Source of the DNA: a virus
IMG/VR virus record: IMGVR_UViG_3300046817_000553
Coordinates: 1 to 44,853 of that record
DNA: 44,853 nt
Strand: one strand, 5' to 3'
The stretch's first letter is position 1, and each line of letters opens with the position of its first letter. Under the pieces are notes generated by a model that searched no databases, was not told the origin of the DNA, and was given only the letters and a program-made list of their open reading frames with translations. The translations under genes were made by a program, and so were the position numbers. Of the stretch, positions 31,990 through 40,094 are shown piece after piece.

Positions 31990-33326
31990 TACTTTCCTCC
32001 CTTTGCTGCTGCTTTCGCGGCTCGGTAGGCTTTCAACGTGCGGAGACTGCGGCTGCCAGGGCGTAGACTGAATGACATATCCATCTGGATGCCAAACATT
32101 TTCCACCAGTTACGACCGCCACTTGTCTTCATGAACTGACTTACGCGGCTGAATCCTTCGTATGGCGTGCCTGCGAGACCATTCCGGAAGCCGCGCGGCA
32201 AACTGGCATCGTAGCCTAATCTCGGCCAAGTGTAATAGCCGTTGAACAGACCTTCCTCACGAGCGGCAAGCGTAACAATCTTGCTGACGCCGAGCCTTTG
32301 CGCACCTTCCACCTGATTGGCAAATACTTGAGTGCCGAAACCTTTGCCAGTCTTTCCGTCAACCATGAAGTAGTCATTGTGCAAGACAATGTTATCGCCT
32401 TCTTTGTAGACTTCGCGGTCATTGTAGAAAGTGGCGTTCCTGCCCGCTTTGCCTTCGGTGTGGATCAGCAGTTTCTCACCATCCGTAGAGACGGTTACAT
32501 CAGCATTCTTCGGCGCTCCGACCAGAGAGCGATAGTCATCCTCGGTGAGTGCGCGACCGAATATCTGCTGACTGGTAGCATCGGTCTCTTCAGCCGAGTG
32601 CATTGCGTCCATGTTGCTGTACGCAGTTCGCAGTGAGTTCAGAGAATCATCCATCTCCTTAGCGGCCGCGTCATACTGCGCGTCTCGATCTTCGTCAGCT
32701 ATTCTGTAGCTACTAGATCCTCGACTACCACCAGCCTGAAGTATTCGGTTCGTCTCGCGAGAAAGTCGCGCGTCTGCGTTTCTGGCGCGTTCCTGTGCTT
32801 GTGTGACCCGACTACGAGCCGCTGCGATCTCGTCTGGCGTGTGCCCCTTTGTGAACGTCGACCCATAGGTGAATTTGCCATGACTGTCGTGGTTCGGGTT
32901 GTACAGCAGAATCGTGTCGGAGAGCGTCTGACTGTTCCTGACGTAGCTCTTGATCTCGTGCGCCATCTTCAGCACACTGCCGAGCGCGTAGTACGCCAGG
33001 CGCTTCTGTGTCTGCTGCTCATCGGGCGGAAGGTAGCGATGCTGTACCGTGCGATTGGAGACGGCGGGCCAGTAGTCCTTCTGCCCCTCGTGATGTCCCG
33101 CTGCATAGGCAGCACGCATGAGGCTGATGTGGCGATTGATGAACCGGGTATCCGCACCAGGCTCGCCCCGCTGCACTTCCCGCGCATACTGTCTCACCGA
33201 ACGCTGCAACCGCTTCACCGTCGTCGTGTGCAGACGCTGGAAGTCGGGATCGTCTTCCGTGATCCTACGCAGATCAGGTTGCGCTCCACGTTGGGAAGCA
33301 TCCACGAGCAGGAGAGCGGCACTCAC
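31989..33326 (-). CDS. head morphogenesis protein with GNAT-like C-terminal domain
   Basis: 445 residues. Residues about 20-135 (VKRLQRSVRQYAREVQRG; ISLMRAAYAAGHHEGQ) resemble the N-terminal helical half of MuF-type minor head proteins. LYNPNHDSHGKFTYGS (141-156) then introduces a helical spacer (160-245) and a domain (about 280-385) with GKGFGTQVF (327-335), like the acetyl-CoA pyrophosphate loop of GNAT acetyltransferases, then LGVSKIVTLAA and FNGYYTWPRLGYD. Its 5' end overlaps the portal stop (ATGA). The MuF metal-binding half is in the next large gene, so the classical protein seems split. Confidence 0.7.
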   Translation of the reverse strand: MSAALLLVDASQRGAQPDLRRITEDDPDFQRLHTTTVKRLQRSVRQYAREVQRGEPGADTRFINRHISLMRAAYAAGHHEGQKDYWPAVSNRTVQHRYLPPDEQQTQKRLAYYALGSVLKMAHEIKSYVRNSQTLSDTILLYNPNHDSHGKFTYGSTFTKGHTPDEIAAARSRVTQAQERARNADARLSRETNRILQAGGSRGSSSYRIADEDRDAQYDAAAKEMDDSLNSLRTAYSNMDAMHSAEETDATSQQIFGRALTEDDYRSLVGAPKNADVTVSTDGEKLLIHTEGKAGRNATFYNDREVYKEGDNIVLHNDYFMVDGKTGKGFGTQVFANQVEGAQRLGVSKIVTLAAREEGLFNGYYTWPRLGYDASLPRGFRNGLAGTPYEGFSRVSQFMKTSGGRNWWKMFGIQMDMSFSLRPGSRSLRTLKAYRAAKAAAKGGK

Positions 33327-35218
33327 TCGGCACCTCCGCTCTGCAAGCTTGGGCAGCTTCCGCCCTCAGCACGGCACACACAGTCAGCGGCACAGGTGCA
33401 TTCCACCGCTGGCGTCTCCGGGGAGCAATCGCAGACCGCCGCAGCCGTCACACGCAGTTCTGCCAGTCGTGCAATGTGCCGTACACCCCGCTCGGTCGCA
33501 TCGCGGCCATAGATCGCCGAGAGCGCCTCATTCAGCAGGCGTGTATCGACGCTGGCACTCTGCTCCACCAGACCCGCAGCGGTGGCACTCGAGGCTTGTG
33601 TCTTGCCATCGTCCACCTCATCGGCAGGATTCTCCGGGATGCCCTTGTTGAGCCCTGGCTTCGTCTCCTGGGCTGCACTTCCAGGTTGCCGCGCGTTCTT
33701 GTCCGGTGCGGTCGGGTTCGTGGCCACCACCACATCCTTGGGTGCTGACGGCGCTCCAACCAGTTTCCGCACGTAATCCTCGAAGCCGGGATCGTTGCTG
33801 ATGAAGCTGGCCATGTTCTGGATCGCCAGCGAGACATCCTTGACATCGGTATCAGCGAGTGGCTCGAACTCCACCGTCGGATAGATCGAGACGCCATCAT
33901 AGTTGTAGTCCACCAGCTCGGGGATCGCGTCGGTGTTCAGCACACTAGCGATGTAGGTCGCGACGCCTTCCTCGCACTGCATGAACGTCTTCGTCTGAAC
34001 GTCGGCTAGCGCATAGCTGCCGGTCTCGTTGCTGCCGAGGTTGATGAACTGGGCAAGAACGTTCCTAGCAATCTTCAGGTCGTGGTGCATGATCGCGTTG
34101 ACGATCTCCATGTTGCCACGCATATGCGGATCAGGGAACTCGATCTTCTGCCCGAACGGCAGCACCACACCCATCGAGTCCGACACCCGCATATTCTGCA
34201 ACTGCTTGAGCATCGCATTCGCCGCCGCCTGGTTCAGGTCACTCGGCCCCAGACTGCCAACTGGCGCCATCGTCGCGGTACGCTCAACAGCAATCGCCTG
34301 GATCTTGTAGAAGCCATCCAGGTAGTACCAGTGCTTGTAGGCGGACCGGAGCACACTCCAGCCATCGTAGTTGTTGCCCTCTTGCCGCCAGGCGAAGCGC
34401 AAGATCCGATCAGCGTGAATGTCCTCGAACTCGACGCGCCAGTTCTTGAAGGTGCGCTGCTGAATACCCACGAGCTGGGAATCGGCGCCGACCCACCAGC
34501 GCCACAGCGTTCGCTGCAGGAGTGGCTCGAAACGAGCCCACTTGATCCAGCCATCATCATCCACTCTGAACCACTTGGCGAAGACGGAGAAGCCGAAGGG
34601 CAGCATCAGGAGGATATGCTGCAGGATCGACTGCCACTGCTGCCGAATGACCCGTCCTTCGGTCGAGGTGTAGAGCATGTCGTGGAACAGACACGACTCC
34701 ACAAAGCTGGCGATCTCCTTGTCAATCGGTGCCGTCGAGGCCGGCTTGATACGCCAGGTGGTCCGTTCGATCGGCAGGTAGAGCATCTGCAGCACGGTGT
34801 TGATCTGCGCATCGTTGCGGCGCATCTTCTCATAGACGTCGATCGCATCGCGCCAATAGAAATCGGGGTTGTATTCGTCATCCTGGGCGACGATGCCGGC
34901 GAAGATCTGGTTGCCGGCGGCACCGACCGCATCCAGCGGCGGCTTGTTGGGGTCGACGCCATCCATCTTGGGGAACGGCTTGTCGCCATTGTCCAGCGCC
35001 GAGAAGCCAGCGGCAGACACGAACGGGGAAGAGCCAGGGTTACGCTTGTTCGTCATCGGCACCACAATGGGCTTGGTGGCATCGGCCAGCGCAATTGCGG
35101 TGCTGCTTTCACTATGGCCATTAGTCTTCGCGGCGGCTTCGACGACGAGACGATTCGCACTGCGATCCTTCCGTGCGGGATCGTGCCGGTAGCCTCGGTT
35201 GTTGTGCCGTCGAGCCAT
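33323..35218 (-). CDS. portal protein (DUF935-like)
   Basis: 631 residues. DAIDVYEKMRRNDAQINTVL, LPIERTTWRIKPAS, FGFSVFAKWFRVDDDG and DRILRFAWRQEGNNYDGWS are the conserved style of DUF935/Mu gp29-like portals, the 12-mer channel for DNA. The last 45 residues form an unusual Cys-rich tail (eight Cys: CDC, CTC, CVC and others), which may bind metal. Gene order terL, small beta protein, portal, head morphogenesis fits. Confidence 0.85.
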   Translation of the reverse strand: MARRHNNRGYRHDPARKDRSANRLVVEAAAKTNGHSESSTAIALADATKPIVVPMTNKRNPGSSPFVSAAGFSALDNGDKPFPKMDGVDPNKPPLDAVGAAGNQIFAGIVAQDDEYNPDFYWRDAIDVYEKMRRNDAQINTVLQMLYLPIERTTWRIKPASTAPIDKEIASFVESCLFHDMLYTSTEGRVIRQQWQSILQHILLMLPFGFSVFAKWFRVDDDGWIKWARFEPLLQRTLWRWWVGADSQLVGIQQRTFKNWRVEFEDIHADRILRFAWRQEGNNYDGWSVLRSAYKHWYYLDGFYKIQAIAVERTATMAPVGSLGPSDLNQAAANAMLKQLQNMRVSDSMGVVLPFGQKIEFPDPHMRGNMEIVNAIMHHDLKIARNVLAQFINLGSNETGSYALADVQTKTFMQCEEGVATYIASVLNTDAIPELVDYNYDGVSIYPTVEFEPLADTDVKDVSLAIQNMASFISNDPGFEDYVRKLVGAPSAPKDVVVATNPTAPDKNARQPGSAAQETKPGLNKGIPENPADEVDDGKTQASSATAAGLVEQSASVDTRLLNEALSAIYGRDATERGVRHIARLAELRVTAAAVCDCSPETPAVECTCAADCVCRAEGGSCPSLQSGGAE

Positions 35219-35228
35219 GAGACTGCCT

Positions 35229-35618
35229 CTACTTGCCCTGGATGCTGATCGTGTACACGATGCTAGTGACCGTGCCGCCGGCGACGAGCACCACCTGGAA
35301 GAGATTGCCGAACGAGACTGGCGCGGTATTCGAGCCCGAGAAGCCAGAGCCGATGCTCACGGATTGCTTGCCGGTGGCGTTGATGCTGGCGCCTTGATAG
35401 ATCTGGTAATAGACGCCATCAGCGCCTTTGCGGTTGACCGTGAGCTGCAGCGTCGGCGACGTGCCCGTGATTGTCGTCACGTTCAGGTCGATCGCGAGCT
35501 CGGTCAGCGTGCCACCAGCGATGTCACTGGACGTCTGGGTGCCGGCGGCGACAAAGCTGCCGGTGAGGGTCGCTCCCGGCGAGAGGTTGATCGGTGCGCG
35601 GTTGACTGCTTGTCCCAT
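35229..35618 (-). CDS. beta-rich structural protein, 129 aa
   Basis: 129 residues, almost entirely Gly/Ser/Thr/Val-rich strands (GATLTGSFVAAGTQTSSDI; GTVTSIVYTISIQGK) with few charges, as expected of a small jelly-roll or Ig-like virion protein. AAGGGGAG precedes the ATG at 35618. It lies between terL and portal, where head fibre or decoration proteins can occur. Family not identified. Confidence 0.6.
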   Translation of the reverse strand: MGQAVNRAPINLSPGATLTGSFVAAGTQTSSDIAGGTLTELAIDLNVTTITGTSPTLQLTVNRKGADGVYYQIYQGASINATGKQSVSIGSGFSGSNTAPVSFGNLFQVVLVAGGTVTSIVYTISIQGK

Positions 35619-35632
35619 CTCTATTGCTCCCC

Positions 35633-36967
35633 TTACAGCGATCTCTTCATCAGCGACACCCCACCGAACGGCCTGTCTTCCGGCTTCGCTCTCAGTTGCT
35701 CGATCACCGCCTGCGCGATCCTGACCGAGCCGCCATGTCCGAGCCCCCAGCAGGCCAACGCGAAGGCAATCACACAGTCGTCGTGCATGCCTTGCGGCGC
35801 ATTCATCCGGATGACTCCCGCTGGCGTGCGTTCGTACTCGTAGCTCTCCAGCTCATTCGTGAGCGTCGTCAGGCTGGCCGGAAAATGCACTTGCTGCTGC
35901 TCCACCATCAGCACCGCATTGTCGATCAGCGCGCTTTTCGTCGCATGCGTGAGCTTGTACGGCAGCACGTTCAGGCCACCACGCTGCAAGTCGTCATAGA
36001 TCGGGTCACCCAGACCAGTGGCATCCAGGATCACTTGTGCGTTGTTCCAGTCCTGCGCTAACCGGGCAATGCGCTCTTTCTGCAACGGCCAGGAGGCACG
36101 GTTGAACCGATCCATCGCGACGATGCGCTGCTCTTTCAGGTCGGCGACGATGCAGACGGTGTAGTCTTCCATCTTCGCCAGGTCCACGCCAACGACGTAC
36201 TGCCTGCCCCAGTTGGCTGGTGCGTCCTCGAGTGAGCCGGCATGACACATCCGGACGTTACGAAACACGCCACCGCTATCATCCACAAACTCAGCGTCCC
36301 ACTCCTGACGAAACGTCCGTTCCGAGACTTGCTCTTTCGCCAGGTGGTAGGCTCGTCGAATCTGCGGCATCGGGTTGGCCGAACTGGGAGCGGTAAAGCT
36401 CCGGATCTCGCGTTGTGCCTCATCCTGGCCGACTTGCCACATCCGCCAGAACCAGTTCCGCCCCCACGGTGTGGAGATCGGCATCAGCTTGCCGGAGCGG
36501 TCAGCCAGCGTCGGCAGTATCGCGTCATACACCGCCGTCTCCGTGACCTTCGCCGCCTCATCCACAATCGCCAGATCGAAGGCGTCCCCGCGAATACTGG
36601 CGCAATCGTCCTCACCGGTATACATGCCGATGTAGCCGCCGCCATGCCGAGGATCGACTTCGAGGCGTCGGTCATTCTCCCAGATCCTGACCGCCTCGAT
36701 CGACCGCAACTCGGCGAACGCGTTCTTCAGCATCGACCAGAGCGGATAGCCGTTCTTGTAGGTCGGCACGATCCAGGCGCAGCGTCCACCCCGTGCGGCA
36801 AAGGTCGCCTCGAGCACGAGGCCCAGCGTCGACTTGCCCCAGCGTCGGCCCATGGCGAGGCAGACGGTGTCGGCGTCATTCAGCGCTTCGGCTATCCGCA
36901 ATTGATCCGGCCGCAACTTCGGCAATTGCAGTGCGGGCAATGAACTCGACGGGGATGTTACCGCCAT
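35633..36967 (-). CDS. terL: terminase large subunit
   Basis: 444 residues. ATPase: Walker A-like GRRWGKST (about 40-47), Walker B LAIVDEAAK, coupling STPWGRN. Nuclease: VGVDLAKMEDYT, LDATGLGD and MHDDCVIAFALA supply the acidic RNase H-type active site. It cuts and pumps DNA into the prohead. The ATG at 36967 lies 92 nt inside terS in another frame, an unusually long overlap. The TerL N-terminal LRPDQLRIAE motif (before Walker A) shows that translation must begin upstream of the terS stop. Confidence 0.92.
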   Translation of the reverse strand: MAVTSPSSSLPALQLPKLRPDQLRIAEALNDADTVCLAMGRRWGKSTLGLVLEATFAARGGRCAWIVPTYKNGYPLWSMLKNAFAELRSIEAVRIWENDRRLEVDPRHGGGYIGMYTGEDDCASIRGDAFDLAIVDEAAKVTETAVYDAILPTLADRSGKLMPISTPWGRNWFWRMWQVGQDEAQREIRSFTAPSSANPMPQIRRAYHLAKEQVSERTFRQEWDAEFVDDSGGVFRNVRMCHAGSLEDAPANWGRQYVVGVDLAKMEDYTVCIVADLKEQRIVAMDRFNRASWPLQKERIARLAQDWNNAQVILDATGLGDPIYDDLQRGGLNVLPYKLTHATKSALIDNAVLMVEQQQVHFPASLTTLTNELESYEYERTPAGVIRMNAPQGMHDDCVIAFALACWGLGHGGSVRIAQAVIEQLRAKPEDRPFGGVSLMKRSL

Positions 36968-37280
36968 TGGGACCAGTGACCTCGTGTCTCACTTTGGGTT
37001 GACCGTAGAAATCGGGATACCGGCGTTCGAGCTTCCACGCCGCTGCTTGCCAGTTGCCATCTTCGGCGGCCCGTTCGATCAGCGCGAGCCAGCGTTGACT
37101 GGCTTTGGCTTCGGCTTTTTCTACCAGTTCCGCAAATCCCGGCTTAGTATTGATCCATTCGCACCAGGTGGTCTCAGAGATTCCGGCGGCGTGGGCAGCG
37201 AGCTTGTGGTAGCAACCAGCAGATAATGCTTGCTCAATAACCTTGAGAGTGGCTTTGGTGTACTTGCTCGGAGCTGCCAT
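36876..37280 (-). CDS. terS: terminase small subunit
   Basis: 134 residues. An HTH near the N-terminus (HKLAAHAAGISETTWCEWIN) is followed by a helical oligomerisation region (GFAELVEKAEAKASQRWLAL; WQAAAWKLERRYPDFYG), the normal plan of TerS DNA-recognition subunits. The start at 37280 (MAAPSKYT) has only a weak AAAGG, and its leader carries six perfect stem-loops (37322-37532) that might regulate translation or be the packaging site. Confidence 0.85.
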   Translation of the reverse strand: MAAPSKYTKATLKVIEQALSAGCYHKLAAHAAGISETTWCEWINTKPGFAELVEKAEAKASQRWLALIERAAEDGNWQAAAWKLERRYPDFYGQPKVRHEVTGPNGGNIPVEFIARTAIAEVAAGSIADSRSAE

Positions 37281-37321
37281 CCGTATAGAACCTTTGATCG
37301 AAAACTGCCGAAAATGAACTA

Positions 37322-37532
37322 CCACCAATGCCGATTGGTGGAACTATGTGCAATTGTCCGCAACTCGGACAAACGTCCGCGACTTGTGAGAAGGTCGCCT
37401 TCTCACCGCCAATGTATGTCACGTAATGGACTTGTGCTAATGCTTCTTAGCACAAGTGGGTGCTGTCTCCATGCAGTACTGTCTTGTATATCAGACAGAC
37501 TGCAACTGTCCACTTTTGCGTACGATTACGCA
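37322..37532. repeat. array of six perfect inverted repeats upstream of terS
   Basis: Six stem-loops with different sequences: CCACCAAT/ATTGGTGG (37322-37341, loop 4), TTGTCCG/CGGACAA (37354-37372, loop 5), GTGAGAAGG/CCTTCTCAC (37386-37406, loop 3), ACTTGTGCTAA/TTAGCACAAGT (37430-37457, loop 6), CTGTCT/AGACAG (37479-37498, loop 8), TGCGTA/TACGCA (37517-37532, loop 4). Arms of 6-11 bp are exact, centres 31-48 bp apart, and no T-runs follow. The region 37281-37571 has no convincing gene. Candidates: pac/cos site, structured RNA leader or single-strand origin. Confidence 0.65.
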
Positions 37533-37571
37533 TGCTTAGACGGTCCATTCGTACACAGAGTCACAGTTTTG

Positions 37572-37808
37572 TCACTTTTCTGTCAGCGTCTTCTTCGGGG
37601 GTGGGCCACCTTGGCTATACGATGTTGGTGGTGAGGGAGGCACGTAGCGTCTGACGGCATCGCAGAGACAACATTTCTCCCACCCATCGGCGAGTGCGCC
37701 AGGTTGCCAGAAATGATCGCAGGCAGCAGGGAGCGCGATGATTCTGCCATTCATGTCGTATTTGCTCCACTCGCCAGCCTTTGGTTTGCGATTCTTGCCT
37801 TTGCTCAT
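37572..37808 (-). CDS. small zinc-motif protein, 78 aa
   Basis: 78 residues with a basic start (SKGKNRKPKAGEW), CDHFW and about 16 residues later CCLC, a possible zinc site, and a Pro-rich tail. The ATG at 37808 overlaps the preceding gene's stop by 4 nt (ATGA). It is the last gene of the replication block before the terS leader. Function unknown. Confidence 0.6.
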   Translation of the reverse strand: MSKGKNRKPKAGEWSKYDMNGRIIALPAACDHFWQPGALADGWEKCCLCDAVRRYVPPSPPTSYSQGGPPPKKTLTEK

Positions 37809-38110
37809 GCGGCTGTTTCTCCCCATCGGCGATACTTGCCGTAGTTGACCATCCAGAAGTCGCCTGGGCTATCGACGCGACTGAAGGGCAGCATGCTTTC
37901 GACCTTGAGATCCACCAGGAGGTCGGCGAGCTGCTCCTTCCACTTCCCGAACTGCTGCTCGGCGATGAGAAATGCGGAGCACGTTTGCCGCGCAATGTGG
38001 TTCTCTGCCGGCAGGAACCAGTCACTGCGTTCGCCGACCTTCATGTCCCACAGGAGCATATACAGCCGATCCTGGGTATCACCATCGAACTCATCCACGA
38101 TGCTAGCCAT
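37805..38110 (-). CDS. hypothetical protein, 101 aa
   Basis: 101 residues, soluble, with helices AFLIAEQQFGKWKEQLADLL and a Trp-rich C-terminus (FWMVNYGKYRRWG). A GGTGGGGG stretch lies ahead of the ATG at 38110, only a few bases after the zinc-finger gene's stop. Not recognised; in the early replication block by position. Confidence 0.55.
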   Translation of the reverse strand: MASIVDEFDGDTQDRLYMLLWDMKVGERSDWFLPAENHIARQTCSAFLIAEQQFGKWKEQLADLLVDLKVESMLPFSRVDSPGDFWMVNYGKYRRWGETAA

Positions 38111-38114
38111 CTAC

Positions 38115-38291
38115 TTACCCCCACCTTTCTAGGACGCCATCACAATCCATGCAGACCGTCCTACCGTCATCGAGAATAAAGCAGTCATGACAGATGGGGT
38201 CGTTACACTCGTCACAAGTGAACTCCGATTCTTCACCACAATAAACGCAATGCTGTGGAGGCTCCGTCTCAGGCAGTTCCTGGTCTAACAC
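38115..38291 (-). CDS. four-CxxC zinc-finger protein (GTG start)
   Basis: 58 residues with four closely spaced pairs: CVYC, CDEC, CHDC, CMDC, probably binding two zinc ions (B-box/zinc-ribbon-like). A GTG start at 38291 is proposed because GAGGAG lies 7 nt upstream; a longer ATG frame would code through the GC-rich palindrome and lacks an SD. It is the first gene after the iteron region and could be a regulator or a protein-interaction factor of replication. Confidence 0.6.
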   Translation of the reverse strand: MLDQELPETEPPQHCVYCGEESEFTCDECNDPICHDCFILDDGRTVCMDCDGVLERWG

Positions 38292-38308
38292 GTATTTTCT
38301 CCTCGCGC

Positions 38309-38322
38309 GCGTGCGCGCACGC
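38309..38322. repeat. 14-bp perfect GC palindrome
   Basis: GCGTGCGCGCACGC is perfectly self-complementary with alternating purine-pyrimidine steps. It sits between the zinc-finger gene and the iteron array, and may be an operator or part of the origin. Confidence 0.55.
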
Positions 38323-38337
38323 ATCCAAAAACGGTGA

Positions 38338-38510
38338 CACTGATTACAGTTCGGGGAAATTCAGGAGTGTTACCAATCATCTAGACAGTTACACTTCCTA
38401 CCAACTGATTACACTCGGCAATTCAAACGGAGTGTAATCAGTGTAACCATCGTAATCACTGTAATCATCATCATCACTGTAACCACCTTTTATAGAGAGA
38501 CCATTACAGT
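38338..38510. repeat. iteron-like array, candidate replication origin
   Basis: From 38431 to 38484 six 9-bp units follow head to tail: AGTGTAATC, AGTGTAACC, ATCGTAATC, ACTGTAATC, ATCATCATC (degenerate) and ACTGTAACC. Inverted or dispersed copies flank them: CACTGATTACAGT (38338), AGTGTTACCA (38366), CAGTTACACT (38386), ACTGATTACACT (38404), CATTACAGT (38502, across the helicase stop). AT-rich sequence follows. Nearness to the RepA/DnaB-N-type helicase gene makes this the best origin candidate in the window. Confidence 0.65.
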
Positions 38511-40039
38511 CGATCTGGGAGACAATATTTGCCATAACTCCGGGATGCAAGGGCTTCGGCCTTCACCATTTTGCGGAGCATGTTGCGTAACGAGTTCTCC
38601 TTGGATACGTCTCCAGCAAAGCCAAGGACTTGTGCAATTTCATTCGGTCCGACTTCTGCGCCAGGGCCAGCATCCTTGATCACCTGGATGATCTCGCGCC
38701 GCTGATCAGATACCCGCGTGGTCAGCAGTGTCTTGGTGTCGTACTGCACCACCTCGTCATCCCAGACAATGCGAGGAATGGCATCCTGGGCGTCAGAGGC
38801 AAAGGAGAAGGCGAGCGCATCCCCTTGCCGGCCGATATTGGACTTTACTGGTGCCAGTACTCGTTTGGCGTCACCATCAGGATGCGCCACAAGCATCAAG
38901 CCAACTCGAGCGAGCCCCACAAAGGCAATCGAGCCACCTCCACGGTACAGGGCATTGTCCCCTCCACTCTTATTCAGGTGACGCACGACCAGGATCGCGC
39001 AATTGGTGCGCATTCCCATCGTGGCAAGTGGCATGAGCGCACTTCTTACCTCGGTATCGTTGTTGGTCTTCACGCCAGCATCCAAAACGGCGGTAATTGG
39101 ATCAATGATCAGCAGCTCAATGCCTTCGCGCATGATCACCTCCTCGAGAAGCGGCACATCGCGAGGGATGGAGAGCATGCGCTCATTCATCATGCCCGTC
39201 TCGGGATCAGTGTGCGCCGTAGTGGCGATGGAGCGGATACGGTGCAGATCCGCGCCTGCCGCCTCCAGACGTGGCCTGATGGTGTCGGCAACATCATCTT
39301 CAGGCGTGAAGAGCAGGACATTGGCAGGATGGGCGTGTGGCCGTGGATCATGCGGCAGCGTTGCGCCACGGCTCACACGCGCCGCTATATCAAGCGTCAG
39401 GAAGCCTTTCCCGACGCCAGGATCACCATCAAGCATCGTCACTTTCCCACGTGCGATCCGACGATGCCACAACCAGGATACGGCTTGCGCCTCCACGTCC
39501 TCGACCAACATCCCTGCGGTCGGTTTATTCGTGGCAAGCGAGTGATTCAGTCGGCGCTGCTGCAGCAATTCCAACTTAGCCATCGCGAGCTCTGGACTGA
39601 GCATACCGGTCATCAGTTCCGCGCCGATCCCCATCTCTTGACGTTTCAGGGAATCCTCAAAGACCACACCCGCCAGCGCCAGGGCGTCATCAAAGGGACT
39701 CAGACCACTCTCCAACTCGTGGATGTAGACCTGCTTCACCAGCCCCAATTTGCCCATGCGTTTGAGTTCTTCGTCCGCCAACGCCGGAGTGATCAGTTCC
39801 TCTCGCGCAGCAATACGAGAGAACGCCTCAAAGACCACCTCGTGCCGGTGATCGAAGAAGTCCTGGCTCCTCAGCATCTCCAACACCAGCGGCACATCCT
39901 CGGGGCAGCGGAACAGCTTGCCAAGCAAGTTCCGTTCAGCCTCCGTGTTGATAGGTTCTACTGGCTTGAGAGGAACTGGCTCCCTGCGCGGTCTGGGTTT
40001 CTTCCCGCCACCAGTTTGCCCGGGGAAGCTTGCCGCCAT
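38504..40039 (-). CDS. replicative helicase: DnaB-N domain + RepA/AAA_25-type ATPase
   Basis: 511 residues. Residues 30-95 (NTEAERNLLGKLFRCPEDVP) match the DnaB N-terminal domain. The ATPase has Walker A GDPGVGKG (205-212), Walker B LLIIDPI and a sensor-like VVRHLNKSGG, the arrangement of RSF1010 RepA-type hexameric helicases (AAA_25). A C-terminal winged-helix-like segment follows (GPNEIAQVLGFAGDVS). The combination is typical of phage and plasmid helicases acting at the fork. The iteron array starts at its 3' end. Confidence 0.82.
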   Translation of the reverse strand: MAASFPGQTGGGKKPRPRREPVPLKPVEPINTEAERNLLGKLFRCPEDVPLVLEMLRSQDFFDHRHEVVFEAFSRIAAREELITPALADEELKRMGKLGLVKQVYIHELESGLSPFDDALALAGVVFEDSLKRQEMGIGAELMTGMLSPELAMAKLELLQQRRLNHSLATNKPTAGMLVEDVEAQAVSWLWHRRIARGKVTMLDGDPGVGKGFLTLDIAARVSRGATLPHDPRPHAHPANVLLFTPEDDVADTIRPRLEAAGADLHRIRSIATTAHTDPETGMMNERMLSIPRDVPLLEEVIMREGIELLIIDPITAVLDAGVKTNNDTEVRSALMPLATMGMRTNCAILVVRHLNKSGGDNALYRGGGSIAFVGLARVGLMLVAHPDGDAKRVLAPVKSNIGRQGDALAFSFASDAQDAIPRIVWDDEVVQYDTKTLLTTRVSDQRREIIQVIKDAGPGAEVGPNEIAQVLGFAGDVSKENSLRNMLRKMVKAEALASRSYGKYCLPDRL

Positions 40040-40094
40040 GTTTCACGACTATTTCTAGTGCCGCTCTGGCACCGCTATTCCACGACGACGAGAC

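Noticed and set aside
34082-35248. 388-codon plus-strand frame opposite the portal gene
   Set aside because: Antisense shadow with composition typical of reverse-complement GC-rich codons.
37234-37422. 62-codon minus-strand frame with a CPSC motif upstream of terS
   Set aside because: GTG start without SD; it overlaps terS and covers three perfect hairpins, which suggests structural rather than coding constraint.
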